A model generated the notes under the pieces. The model had not been told where the DNA came from and searched no databases. It saw nothing but the letters and a program-made list of their open reading frames with translations. From Novosphingobium lentum NBRC 107847 (GTDB lineage: Bacteria > Pseudomonadota > Alphaproteobacteria > Sphingomonadales > Sphingomonadaceae), in contig NZ_BCTW01000011.1 of assembly GCF_001590965.1 (NCBI RefSeq), positions 62,001-126,000 on the forward strand: DNA of 64,000 nt, written 5' to 3'. Positions within the stretch are counted from its first letter, which is position 1. Each line of letters opens with the position of its first letter. Shown one piece after another: positions 26,447-35,451 of this stretch. The position numbers and the translations under genes are program-made.

Positions 26447-28199
26447 CGAAGAAAGCGCCGCTGATATCGCCGGTCGCGTCGCGCTCGAACGCGTGTATGC
26501 TTGCCTCGACGCCGGACAGAGCTTTCGCCTCGAAGCCGGTGCGGGAGCCGGCAAGACCTATTCGCTGGAAAAGGCACTCCGGCGCCTGATTGCGCTGCGC
26601 GGCACGGATCTCGTGCGCAAGCGGCAGCAGGTCGGCTGCATTACCTTCACGAACGTCGCGAAGGACGAGATCATCGCCCGCGTTCAGGCGCATCCTGCGG
26701 TTCGGCCCGAAACAATTCATGGTTTCTGCTGGTCGGTGCTCCAGGACTTTCAGTCGGATCTGCGCACGGTTGTGCCTGCCCTGCCGGGATGGGCCGACCG
26801 TCTCGCGGAAGCGGGTGTTGAGGCGCTTGGTAGCCGCACCGTAAAATATGATCTTGGTTATCCGCGCGTGACGCCAGACGAAGTTTCGCTGAAGCATGAG
26901 GACGTGCTCTTGGTGATGATCGAACTGCTCACTCGTCCCAAATTTCGCCAGGTGCTTTCGACCCGCTATCCGGTGCTCCTGATAGATGAGTATCAGGACA
27001 CAGATGCAGGCTTCGTCGATGCCCTCAAACAGCATTTCCTAGATACCGGCACCGGTCCGGTCATCGGCTTGTTTGGAGATCACTGGCAGAAAATCTACGG
27101 CGAGGGCTGCGGCGCGGTTGAACATGCTGCGCTCGAGGCCATCGACAAGAACGCCAATTTTCGCTCGGCCGAGCCGATCGTCGCCGTGCTCAACCGGATG
27201 CGTCCGGGGCTGGACCAGATAGCAAGTGATCCGGATGCGCAAGGCGAGGCACGCGTCTTCCACACTAATGCTTGGCCGGGGCAGCGCCGGACGGGCGGAC
27301 ATTGGGCCGGTGATACGTCACCGGAAGCCGCCCGTGCATATGCCGACCATCTGAAGCGGCGCCTGGGAGACGAAGGTTGGGATTTTGCCGTCGAACGCAC
27401 CAAAATCCTTATGCTCAGTCACAGCGTGCTTGCGAAGGAGCAGGGCTATTCCACGATTCAGAGCATCTACGGTCGGTTCAACGGCGCGTGGCTCAAGAAG
27501 GAGGATCCCCATATCAAATTCTTGGCTGACCAACTCGAGCCCGCCGTCGCAGCCTTTCAGGCGCAACGCTACGGTGAGATGTTCGAGGCCTTGGGCGCTG
27601 GCAGGCCGAGCATTCGACAACATCAAGACAAGGTAGCATGGACGCAATCCTTAGAGCAGCTCGTCGGACTGCGAACGTCTGGCGCGATCGGCGAGGTGAT
27701 CGATTTTATCAGGGGCCAGCCTCACCTGCACTTGCCCGAAGCGGTGCTGGAACGCGAACAACGGCTCGCAGACGTTGGGCCGGAGCCGATTGAAGGCGAG
27801 TCCAGCAGAGTGACGCAGCTGCGCCAATTGCGCGGCGTCGCCTACGCCGAACTGATGGCGATGGATGCTTTTATCGACGGACACACGCCCTTTGCAACGA
27901 AGCATGGTGTGAAGGGAGCCGAATTCGAAAACGTGCTGGTCATCATCGGCCGCGGGTGGAACATCTACAATTTTGCACAGATGCTCGAACGCCTCGATCC
28001 CGGTCCACCCGCGGACAAGGTCGAATCCTTCGAGAGCAACCGAAATCTGTTTTACGTCGCGTGTTCCCGACCAAAGCGACGGCTCGCGCTGCTGTTCACC
28101 CAGGTATTGAGCGCCGCGGCTATGGCCAAAGTGACCGAATTATTCGGCGACGCCAATGTCATCGCTTTGCCCGCTGACCCACTGCCGGCAGAAGCGTAA
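26439..28199 (+). CDS. UvrD/Rep-like superfamily 1 helicase (GajB-like)
   Basis: About 586 residues. Helicase motifs appear in order: Walker A EAGAGAGKTYSLEKAL, motif Ia ITFTNVAKDEI, motif II LLIDEYQDTD, motif III GLFGDHWQKIYG, motif V KHGVKGAEFENVLVI and motif VI NLFYVACSRPKRR. The ATG at 26439 overlaps the OLD gene stop by eight bases (ATGGCTGA), so the two are coupled. In Gabija the GajB helicase senses nucleotide and DNA state to activate GajA. The same partnership is inferred here. Confidence 0.88.
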   Translation: MADEESAADIAGRVALERVYACLDAGQSFRLEAGAGAGKTYSLEKALRRLIALRGTDLVRKRQQVGCITFTNVAKDEIIARVQAHPAVRPETIHGFCWSVLQDFQSDLRTVVPALPGWADRLAEAGVEALGSRTVKYDLGYPRVTPDEVSLKHEDVLLVMIELLTRPKFRQVLSTRYPVLLIDEYQDTDAGFVDALKQHFLDTGTGPVIGLFGDHWQKIYGEGCGAVEHAALEAIDKNANFRSAEPIVAVLNRMRPGLDQIASDPDAQGEARVFHTNAWPGQRRTGGHWAGDTSPEAARAYADHLKRRLGDEGWDFAVERTKILMLSHSVLAKEQGYSTIQSIYGRFNGAWLKKEDPHIKFLADQLEPAVAAFQAQRYGEMFEALGAGRPSIRQHQDKVAWTQSLEQLVGLRTSGAIGEVIDFIRGQPHLHLPEAVLEREQRLADVGPEPIEGESSRVTQLRQLRGVAYAELMAMDAFIDGHTPFATKHGVKGAEFENVLVIIGRGWNIYNFAQMLERLDPGPPADKVESFESNRNLFYVACSRPKRRLALLFTQVLSAAAMAKVTELFGDANVIALPADPLPAEA

Positions 28200-28221
28200 T
28201 GCTTGCTCCCCGCGACCAAAG

Positions 28222-28989
28222 ATGGGCCGGAAGGATGTTTATCCCGTGACGATCGCGAATTCGACGGACGACGATCTCGAAGAGATTCTGGCTTGGCTGC
28301 AAGCGGAGGATGTCGCGGGGGAGACCACCTTTCATCCCAACCGGAATATGATTGCGGCGGGTCACGAAGCCGGCGAACTGATCGTGCTCAAGGTCGGCGG
28401 CGAGATTGGTGCGTTCGCGCTCGGAGCGCCCGGTGTGATCGATATATTCGAAACGAAGCCAGCGTTTAGGCGAACCGGTGTGGGTCGCATGCTTGCGCAA
28501 CATTGCATCGGCCGAGCCGCCGAAGCTGACATCGCCGTGATTGAGGGGGAATGCGCGCCGCCTACGTCTCTTCCGTTCTGGGAACATATGGGTTTCCAGC
28601 AGATCAGGGCGCGTTACGGCCATAGCCCGTGGGTCGGTTTACGCGTTCCCAAGCTGCTCATCCTTCCGGCCGGCAAGGCTTGTGAGATCATCGTTCGCCT
28701 TTTCGATGAGACGATGCTGTACGTTGACGGTGTCGCGCCGGTCGCCGAATATCGTCCGCTTGCTGTCATGGGCGCAGACGGCATCGTCTATCTGCAGGAG
28801 CGTTTAGCGCTCTATGCTCCCGACCTCCGGCCGGGCAATGATCTCGCGGTCGAGATCGTCCTCGATGGAAAACGTCTCGGACTCGACAAGGTTAAGCGCG
28901 AGGAATTCAAACGTCTCGGTGTCCAGCACGACCGCTTCCTGAATTACTTCATCGACATGATTGATCCCTCTTCGGCGAGAGGCGATTAA
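28222..28989 (+). CDS. GNAT-family N-acetyltransferase with a C-terminal extension
   Basis: About 255 residues. The N-terminal half is a GNAT domain: the acetyl-CoA motif KPAFRRTGVGRMLAQ and the closing FWEHMGFQQIRARYG. The C-terminal 110 residues (from about WVGLRVPK) hold a beta-rich region I do not recognise (IIVRLFDETMLYVDGVAPV). ATG 28222 is used; GTG 28246 is possible. It lies 22 bases after the helicase gene and is probably in the same transcript. The acceptor substrate is unknown. Confidence 0.7.
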   Translation: MGRKDVYPVTIANSTDDDLEEILAWLQAEDVAGETTFHPNRNMIAAGHEAGELIVLKVGGEIGAFALGAPGVIDIFETKPAFRRTGVGRMLAQHCIGRAAEADIAVIEGECAPPTSLPFWEHMGFQQIRARYGHSPWVGLRVPKLLILPAGKACEIIVRLFDETMLYVDGVAPVAEYRPLAVMGADGIVYLQERLALYAPDLRPGNDLAVEIVLDGKRLGLDKVKREEFKRLGVQHDRFLNYFIDMIDPSSARGD

Positions 28990-29045
28990 TGCGGTGACAG
29001 GCTCGCGCCTATCGATGGGTTTAGATCAAGCACAGGGGTGCCCCA

Positions 29046-29510
29046 ATGTCAGTCGAGCAACTTCGAAAGCTCAAACAGGCGCTGCTGGACGCCTACGGTG
29101 GTTTCGCAGACGGGCGTATCAAGAACATCGACGTGGGTGATCGCTTCATTGTCGACAAGCGGACGACGAACGACATCGCCGCAGATCGCAATGTCTATGG
29201 CTGGTTCTGCTCAATGTTCCTTGAGGTAAAAATGCCCGAGGAAGTCTTCCTGACTGTGCTCAATATCCCTGAAAGCGACCCCGTTCGTACCTGGCTTGCC
29301 GAACATGGCGAGCCGTTTGCGAGGGGCGGTTTCAAGATCAGCATCGCCCGTGGCGAGCAGGCCAAGCTTTCGCAGCTTGCAAAGATGGTCAAAGCGATCA
29401 CCGCTCGGGGAGCGCGGTATGACACGCCACATTACAAATATGCGGTGCCGCGCGTCGTCGACGCGCTAGAAACGCTTGAAAAAGCACTTTCGAAAGGTTG
29501 GAAGGGCTAA
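29046..29510 (+). CDS. Conserved-looking protein of unknown function, last gene of the island
   Basis: 154 residues, soluble, mixed alpha/beta, with no signal peptide or membrane segment. The N-terminus (VEQLRKLKQALLDAYGGFAD) is helical, and the C-terminus (VVDALETLEKALSKG) is another amphipathic helix. I do not recognise the family. An AGGGG stretch precedes the ATG by about eight bases. It is 56 bases after the acetyltransferase gene and probably part of the rightward operon. Confidence 0.6.
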   Translation: MSVEQLRKLKQALLDAYGGFADGRIKNIDVGDRFIVDKRTTNDIAADRNVYGWFCSMFLEVKMPEEVFLTVLNIPESDPVRTWLAEHGEPFARGGFKISIARGEQAKLSQLAKMVKAITARGARYDTPHYKYAVPRVVDALETLEKALSKGWKG

Positions 29511-29622
29511 TCCCCTCCCGGCGGACAGTTTGTCCAAACAAACCGCAGCGACGGCAACGGAAATGGCAGCGTAAAATCCACGTCAGCGGACTGGCCGATG
29601 CCGTTGGGCCAAAACCCGGCAA
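29511..29622. other. Intergenic sequence between the island and the transposon
   Basis: No gene is supported. A short GGACA-GTT-TGTCC hairpin follows the last island gene by about ten bases but lacks a T run. Confidence 0.3.
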
Positions 29623-29811
29623 TCAGGGCTGATGGCGTGCAGCGGTGTCGGCGCGCAGCAAATACACGCAAACCGCAGACGCAACGGTTACGACAAGTTC
29701 TGCCTCCTCGAAACGGGGTTCGCGGCCTTCTTGGATATGCCGCCCCTGTTCGGAAGCAAAACCCCACAGCCGATGCAAGGCCCCGTCCAATGGTGCGGGA
29801 AGCGTCAACCT
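29623..29811 (-). pseudogene. Possible 3' gene remnant cut by the transposon left end
   Basis: Reading leftward from the transposon edge, an open frame of about 63 codons ends at the stop at 29623-29625. It encodes a protein-like segment (QEGREPRFEEAELVVTVASA), consistent with the tail of an interrupted gene. There is no good start codon or ribosome site at the right end. It does not look like the rest of the dmeF gene that is cut at the other transposon end. I do not recognise it. Confidence 0.3.
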
Positions 29812-29849
29812 GGGGTCGGTACATAGAACGGACCCAGATATACGCTAAG
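29812..29849 (+). repeat. Left terminal inverted repeat of the transposon
   Basis: 38 bases beginning GGGGTCGG and ending CGCTAAG. The tnpA stop codon (29845-29847) lies inside it. It matches the reverse complement of 45866-45903 at 36 of 38 positions. The CGCTAAG inner end is close to other Tn3-family termini. Confidence 0.92.
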
Positions 29850-32823
29850 GTTTCGCCGGACCTTCGACGGCGTGCATCTGGCGAAGCGGCCTGAGGGCGG
29901 ACGATGGCGCATCGGGGTCGGTCCAAAGATAATCGCCGGTGAGGTTGATGTGCTGCCATCCGAGCGGCGAAAGGTGTTGCAACAGGTCCGGCGGGACCGA
30001 CCGGCCGAGACTGGCAAGATGCATGCGGGCGGCTTGCAGGTAGGTCGTGTTCCACAGGACGATAGCACCGGCGACGAGGTTGAGCGCGCTCGCCCGATGG
30101 GTCTGGGCTTGCAGGGCGTGATCACGGATGCGGCCGATCCGGTGGAAGAAGATGGCGCGTTTCAGAGCATTTTCGGCCTCACCCTTGTTGAGTTCGCGGG
30201 TTGCGCGGCGCCGCTGTTCGGGCTGCTCGATCCAGTCGAGTGTAAACAGGGTGCGCTCGACGCGGCCGATCTCGCGCAGTGCCAAGGCCAGGCCATTGGC
30301 CCGTGGATAGGAGCCGAGCCGTTCCAGCATGATCGATGCACTCACGACGCCGGTGCGGATCGAGGTGCCCAAGCGCAGCACGTCGTCCCAGTGTGCGGCG
30401 ATCAGGGCCTCGTCGATCCTGCCCGCGACCAGCGGCGCGATATCTGGGCCAGGTTCGATTCCGTTGAACAGGTGAAGCCGGCGCGCGGCGATGTTAGGGA
30501 TGCGCGGCGCGAACCGGAATCCAAGTAGATGGCATAGCGCAAACACATGGTCGGAAACGCCCCCACCATCGACGTGATGCTCCTCAATGTGCAGATCGGC
30601 ACCATGATGGAGCAGCCCGTCCAGCACCTGCGCCGCCTCGCTTGCGGATGCGGAGATGACGGTGGAATGAAACGGCGCGTAGCGATCCGAGACATGGCTG
30701 TAGAAGGAGACAGCAGGCTCCGCCCCCTTGTGCGGATTGACTGCGCCGGTCGCCTGAGCACGGCGATCAAGCAGGAAGTTCTGACCGTCCGAACTGGACG
30801 AGGTCCCGGACCCAAACAGGGCGGCGAGCGGCGCGGTGTGCTGGGCATTGACCAACCGGGCGAGAGCCCTACCGTAGGTTTCCTCGCGTAAATGCCATGA
30901 GGCGAGCCAACTGAGTTGGCGTTGGGTCACGAGATCGCAGGCTTCTGCCATGCGCTTATGGCCAAGATTGGTCGCATCGGCGAGCACCGCCGTCAGGATA
31001 GCGCGGGGTTCATCGGCAACCCGACCGCTTTGCAGATGCGTGAAGCACTGGCTGAAACCGGTCCATCGATCGACTTCAGCAAGGAGATCGGTGATGCGGA
31101 TCGCGGGCAGATGGGCGTAGAGCGGCGCAAGGGCGCTATCCGCTTCATCCGGCGTGACCGCCTTCAACGGCGAAATCCGCAGCTTGCCAAGGCTGAGTTG
31201 TACGTCTTCCAGCGCGTCCGTCTCCGCCTTCCGCTCGACCTCTGCCAATCTCCGGGCGAGACGGGTACGCCGTTCGTCCAGCCAGGCACTGGCCGTATCG
31301 GGTGCCGGGATCGGCAAAGGGCCGGCTGCGCGCATGGTGGCAAATACCGGACTTGGAATAAGCTGTTGCTCGACGGCACGATAGCGTCTGCTTCCCTCGA
31401 CCCACATGTCGCCGGCACGAAGCCTGTCACGAAGCTCGACTAGGACGCAAAATTCATAAACTCTGCGATCGGGAATGCCGGGGCCGATCGCGCGACGCCA
31501 GGCCTGCCGAATGAAGGCAACTGGTGTATCCGGCGGCAGTTTTTTCAGGCGACCTAGATGAAGGTCGCGCATGATAGCGACTGCTCGCGCGAGCGTATGG
31601 CAGGCCGGGACCGCTCCGAACGTGAACGAGGCGATGAACAAGGGACCGACCTGTCGGAGAACGGGGTAGTTGGTTGCGGCGACGGTAACGGGATCGACGG
31701 CATCGGGGCGGATCAGCTTGCGGGCTTCATCGACTTCACGGCCAAGATCATCCCATCCAACTGCGGCCTCGACCGCGGCGCCGATGTCGCCGCCCGACAC
31801 CTTGGCAGTGAGCAGGGCATCGCCGAGCCGGGCAAGTAGCCGGATCTTACCGTTGATGTTGCGCCGGTCGCGCTTGAGCGCTGTGTCTGCGCTGTTCTGC
31901 TCGCGCCGAAACATCTGACCCAGCAGGCGGTCGAACATCAGCACCGCATCGTCGGTGAGCGTGACGATGGTTTCGAGTACGGTTGCCGCCAGCGTCGCAC
32001 GGCGCCGCGTTGCTTGCAGCGTTCGGACATGTTGCGCCGTCAGCCGAGCCCCTTCCTGACAGAGGCGTCGCAGGCGTTCAGGATGTATGCCTGCCGCGAT
32101 ATCGGGATCGATCCCAATATCGCGCAGCAGAGCTAGCCGCCGGATGATGACGGCGAACGTCTTGCGACCGGGCTTGCCGGGCGGCTGCCGCACCCATCCG
32201 AGGCCGCTGAGGTTCGTGCCGGCGTGAGGCAGAAGAAGGGCATCAAGCAGACGGCGTTGCCCAGTCTCCAGCCCTCGGGTCAGATGCTCGGCGACATGGC
32301 GCTCGGCGTCGAGCAGCGCCTGCGCAACCATCCGTTCGACCGAACTGATGCCAGGTACGATGATGCGCCGTCGTCGGCACTCGCCTAGTAGCGACCGTGC
32401 CAGCCCAGCCCCGCTGGTCGTCGTCAGCGCAATCGGCAGCAGCCATTCCTGCAACGCCGCTCGCAATGGCCGGCTGAACTGTGTGAACCCAAAGCCCTCG
32501 CGCAGCGCATCGAGCTGTTCGTACCGGGTCGGGCCGCGCGTCGCATAATCGGCCAGCACCTCGGGCGCGATCTGCAATTGCTCGGCGACGAACGCGAGCG
32601 GCGTATCGGGGATCAATTCGCCCGGGCGCAGCAAACGGCCGGGATAGCGCAGCGCGCATAGCTGGATCGCGAAACCCAGACGATTATGCGGTCGCCTGCG
32701 GCGCACGATGATAGCCAGGTCATCCTCACTCAACGTCCAGTGCTGAACGAGCGTGGTTTCATCATCGGGAAGTGCGAGCAACGCCATGCGTTGCTCGTCC
32801 GACAGCACGGCGCGACGAGGCAT
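29845..32823 (-). CDS. tnpA: Tn3-family transposase
   Basis: About 992 residues, the usual Tn3 transposase length. The N-terminus (RRAVLSDEQRMALLALP) and the C-terminal catalytic region (YSHVSDRYAPFHSTVISA, DGLLHHGADLHIEEHHVDGG, ATRELNKGEAENALKRA, NLVAGAIVLWNTTYLQ) are all present, including the acidic DDE-type residues in context. It appears intact from ATG 32823 to the stop in the left repeat. It starts four bases after the tnpR stop and is co-transcribed with it. Confidence 0.96.
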   Translation of the reverse strand: MPRRAVLSDEQRMALLALPDDETTLVQHWTLSEDDLAIIVRRRRPHNRLGFAIQLCALRYPGRLLRPGELIPDTPLAFVAEQLQIAPEVLADYATRGPTRYEQLDALREGFGFTQFSRPLRAALQEWLLPIALTTTSGAGLARSLLGECRRRRIIVPGISSVERMVAQALLDAERHVAEHLTRGLETGQRRLLDALLLPHAGTNLSGLGWVRQPPGKPGRKTFAVIIRRLALLRDIGIDPDIAAGIHPERLRRLCQEGARLTAQHVRTLQATRRRATLAATVLETIVTLTDDAVLMFDRLLGQMFRREQNSADTALKRDRRNINGKIRLLARLGDALLTAKVSGGDIGAAVEAAVGWDDLGREVDEARKLIRPDAVDPVTVAATNYPVLRQVGPLFIASFTFGAVPACHTLARAVAIMRDLHLGRLKKLPPDTPVAFIRQAWRRAIGPGIPDRRVYEFCVLVELRDRLRAGDMWVEGSRRYRAVEQQLIPSPVFATMRAAGPLPIPAPDTASAWLDERRTRLARRLAEVERKAETDALEDVQLSLGKLRISPLKAVTPDEADSALAPLYAHLPAIRITDLLAEVDRWTGFSQCFTHLQSGRVADEPRAILTAVLADATNLGHKRMAEACDLVTQRQLSWLASWHLREETYGRALARLVNAQHTAPLAALFGSGTSSSSDGQNFLLDRRAQATGAVNPHKGAEPAVSFYSHVSDRYAPFHSTVISASASEAAQVLDGLLHHGADLHIEEHHVDGGGVSDHVFALCHLLGFRFAPRIPNIAARRLHLFNGIEPGPDIAPLVAGRIDEALIAAHWDDVLRLGTSIRTGVVSASIMLERLGSYPRANGLALALREIGRVERTLFTLDWIEQPEQRRRATRELNKGEAENALKRAIFFHRIGRIRDHALQAQTHRASALNLVAGAIVLWNTTYLQAARMHLASLGRSVPPDLLQHLSPLGWQHINLTGDYLWTDPDAPSSALRPLRQMHAVEGPAKP

Positions 32824-32827
32824 TGGG

Positions 32828-33412
32828 TTAGGCTTTGGCGGGCGGCGCCCAACCGATCCGGGCAAGAGTGCCAATCAAGGTCGAACGCGGCACCTTGAAG
32901 GTGCGACAGACGGATGCCTTGCTTGCTCCGCCATCAAGCGCGGCAGTAATCCGTTCAAGGGTCTCAGTGTCGATCATGGGAGGCCGTCCACCCTGGCGCC
33001 CTCGACGCTTTGCAGCCGCCAGTCCCGCCATCACCCGCTCGCGCGTCAGCGCGCGCTCATATTGCGCCAGCGCGCCGAACAGCGAAAATAGCAGTTCGCC
33101 GTGCGGCGTGTTCGTATCCATCTGCTCAGTCAGCGAACGGAACGCGATGCCACGCGCCTTCAGGTCAGTGACGATCGCCAGCAAATGCGGCAACGATCGC
33201 CCAAGCCGATCGAGTTTCCACACGATCAGCGTATCGCCCGCACTCAGATAATCGAGGCAGTCCTTCAGGCCCGGTCGATCGTCGCGTGCTCCCGATGCCT
33301 TATCAGTATGCAAATTACGCGGATCGACACCCGCCGCGACCAGAGCGTCGCGCTGAAGATCGACAGTTTGGCGATCATCGGCCGATGACACCCGCATATA
33401 TCCGACCAGCAT
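32828..33412 (-). CDS. tnpR: Serine resolvase of the transposon
   Basis: 194 residues. The N-terminal resolvase domain is VGYMRVSSADD with the catalytic Ser, then LIVWKLDRLGRSLPHL, LFSLFGALAQYERAL and the RVMAGLAAAKRRGRQGGRP hinge. The C-terminal helix-turn-helix reads GGASKASVCRTFKVPRSTLI. It resolves cointegrates at res. ATG 33412 is chosen to match family N-termini, and this start codon lies inside the res dyad, implying autoregulation. Confidence 0.95.
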   Translation of the reverse strand: MLVGYMRVSSADDRQTVDLQRDALVAAGVDPRNLHTDKASGARDDRPGLKDCLDYLSAGDTLIVWKLDRLGRSLPHLLAIVTDLKARGIAFRSLTEQMDTNTPHGELLFSLFGALAQYERALTRERVMAGLAAAKRRGRQGGRPPMIDTETLERITAALDGGASKASVCRTFKVPRSTLIGTLARIGWAPPAKA

Positions 33413-33547
33413 GTACGACAAACCCTCAAAACCACTTTGTCGTACACTACATCAAAGCGACAGGGTTTGTCGACTATTCAGGCGCAGGATTGCCGACCAA
33501 AGCCGAGGGATCACCCAAGGGTGTCCGAAAACATGTGTTTTCCGACA
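33412..33547. promoter_or_regulatory. Resolution site (res) and tnpR promoter region
   Basis: TGTACGACAAA (33412-33422) and TTTGTCGTACA (33436-33446) are exact inverted repeats, the expected resolvase subsite shape. A GACA/TGTC element follows at about 33461-33473. A third dyad at 33522-33547 pairs TGTCCGAAAACA with TGTTTTCCGACA, with one mismatch. Three spaced dyads beside tnpR fit a Tn3-type res with subsites I-III; exact borders are inferred. Confidence 0.6.
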
Positions 33548-33632
33548 GTCTCAAGACGCTGCGGCAACCTATACCGGCGTCATGACCAAGATACTGGATA
33601 CGGACAGGAGATCGCAGGGTTCACCTGAACCC

Positions 33633-35051
33633 TCATTTCTGCACCTGAACGACAGCGCTCGGCATCATCGGGTCGCCTGACGCAATGACGAGGTACCGGC
33701 GCATGTCGCCCTTCGCGTCGCTGACGATCTGGCGGAGCGGTCCGAGCGTGTTGACGATCGCGCCGCCAGCCGGATTGGTCATGAACTTTGCCAGAGGCTG
33801 GATCACGCCGCCACCATCAGCGCGGGAGGATAGCCCAAGGACATAGGGCATCTTTGGGCTGAGGCCCGCAACCGCCGCCTGCAGGATCTGGACTTGGCCT
33901 TGATCGAACAGCGTGACCTGGCTGCGGCCAGTCCCGGCGAGGGTCAGCTGGATCTTCATGCCGGCCTGTGCGAGCGGTATCAGGTTTGCACGGCCTTCGC
34001 CTACCGGCACCGCGCCGGGAACATAGGCCACGCCTTGCGGCCCCTGACCGATCGGAATCGTCGCGATGACGGTGTTGCTGGCGGTGTCGATCGCCGCAAC
34101 AGCGTCGGCGTTCTCCAGCCCGACATAGATCCGCGAGCCGTCGCCCGACGGCCACAGACCGTGCGGCAGCGCGCCGACCGGGATGCTCGCGACCTGCACG
34201 AAGTCGGTGGTGCGGAACACCTTCACGACATTCTCGGTGCCGACCGTCACATAGGCGAACTGGCCGGCCTTGGTGCGGGCGATGTTGACGTGGTTGGTGA
34301 TCGCGCCGGTGTCGAACGTCTTCAGCACTGCGAAGGGTGGCTTGGCGTCGAACACCATGACCTTGCCGACGTCCTTCAGCGTCAGCCAGACCTGCTTGCC
34401 GTCGGGCGTCGCGGCGATGTCGGGGCAGAACGGGCTTGCCTGCTTGACGCGACCGACGATCTTCTTCGAGGCGGTGTCGATCACCACGGTCTCGGGTGAG
34501 AAGCTCGAACAGACATAGCCGTATTTCCCGTTCGGCGAGAAAATCGTCATGCCGGGGCCGTTGGGGACGGGGATGCGCGTGGTCGGCGCGAAGGTCTTGC
34601 CGTCGAGCACCTGGATATAATCCTCGCCGCGCACCGCGACCCAGACTTCGCGACCGTCGGGGCGGAAAAACGCCTCATGCGGCGAGCGCCCGACATAGGT
34701 CGTGTGCTTCACGGCATTGGTCGCGGTATCGATGAACGTCACCGAGTTCGAACCGATCGAGATCGCCGCCAGCGTCTTACGATCGGGCGAGAAGCCCATG
34801 CCGTGGACAAGCAGCTGCCCCTTGTAGAGCGGGCTGAGGTTGGCGGGGGTCTGGTCGCCGAGCTTGATGACGCCGAGCAGCGTGTTGGTTGATGGGTCGA
34901 TCACCGACACGGTGTTGGAGAACTGGTCCGACGTGTAGAACCGGTCCTGCGCGCTGACAGGGATGTCGGGGGTCGCATTGGGCACTTGCTGGGCAAACGC
35001 AGGGCCTGAAAAGCACAAGGCGGTGCAGGCGGTTAGGGTGAAACGCTTCAT
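33633..35051 (-). CDS. Secreted YVTN-type beta-propeller protein
   Basis: 472 residues. A signal peptide (MKRFTLTACTALCFSGPAFA) is followed by repeated propeller blades with YVTN-like strands: FYTSDQFSNTVSVIDPSTN, GSNSVTFIDTATN, AYVTVGTENVVKVFR and IYVGLENADAVAAIDTASN. A C-terminal region (from about AGMKIQLTLAGTG) is an extra beta domain not found in short YncE proteins. It is periplasmic with unknown ligand. It overlaps the DUF305 gene by four bases. A relative with the same YVPGAV C-terminal segment is at 36176. Confidence 0.82.
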   Translation of the reverse strand: MKRFTLTACTALCFSGPAFAQQVPNATPDIPVSAQDRFYTSDQFSNTVSVIDPSTNTLLGVIKLGDQTPANLSPLYKGQLLVHGMGFSPDRKTLAAISIGSNSVTFIDTATNAVKHTTYVGRSPHEAFFRPDGREVWVAVRGEDYIQVLDGKTFAPTTRIPVPNGPGMTIFSPNGKYGYVCSSFSPETVVIDTASKKIVGRVKQASPFCPDIAATPDGKQVWLTLKDVGKVMVFDAKPPFAVLKTFDTGAITNHVNIARTKAGQFAYVTVGTENVVKVFRTTDFVQVASIPVGALPHGLWPSGDGSRIYVGLENADAVAAIDTASNTVIATIPIGQGPQGVAYVPGAVPVGEGRANLIPLAQAGMKIQLTLAGTGRSQVTLFDQGQVQILQAAVAGLSPKMPYVLGLSSRADGGGVIQPLAKFMTNPAGGAIVNTLGPLRQIVSDAKGDMRRYLVIASGDPMMPSAVVQVQK

Positions 35052-35428
35052 GGACGGTCTCCGTGATGGGGGTGACCAGTCGCGGTCGGTCCGGTGTGAC
35101 GTGGCAACGCGCCGCCTTCGGATAGGATGCCCTGCATCACCGCGATTTCCTGACGCTGTTCGACGATGATCCCTTGCGCAAGCCGGCGCAGGCGTTCGTC
35201 CTTGCCGTAACGCAGCTCGATCTCAGCCATGTCGATCGCACCTTGATGATGCGGGATCATCATCCTTGCGAAGTCGCGATCGGGATCGTTTGAATAGCCG
35301 GTCATCATCGCGCCGTGCATCCGCGTCATCGCCGCATCCATCGCGGACGCGAAGCCGTCCGTTTGCGCGATAGCAGCGGTCGATACGGACAAGCCTATCG
35401 CCATCAGCAAGGTCATGCGTGATCTCAT
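35048..35428 (-). CDS. DUF305 periplasmic protein
   Basis: 126 residues. A signal peptide ends near AAIAQ. The DUF305 core is MMIPHHQGAIDMAEIEL with the paired histidines, plus a following IIVEQRQEIAVMQ helix. The C-terminus is His-rich (TGHPHHGDRP). DUF305 proteins often lie in copper or silver loci and belong to the ferritin-like class. It couples to the propeller gene by an ATGA overlap, so the two probably act together in the periplasm. Confidence 0.88.
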   Translation of the reverse strand: MRSRMTLLMAIGLSVSTAAIAQTDGFASAMDAAMTRMHGAMMTGYSNDPDRDFARMMIPHHQGAIDMAEIELRYGKDERLRRLAQGIIVEQRQEIAVMQGILSEGGALPRHTGPTATGHPHHGDRP

Positions 35429-35451
35429 CGTCCTGTCCCTAGTTTTCCTGT

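Noticed and set aside
15753..29510. BREX, CBASS, restriction-modification or CRISPR assignment for the island
   Set aside because: No PglX/PglZ, nucleotide cyclase, methyltransferase, cas gene or spaced repeat array is present, despite the WYL regulator.
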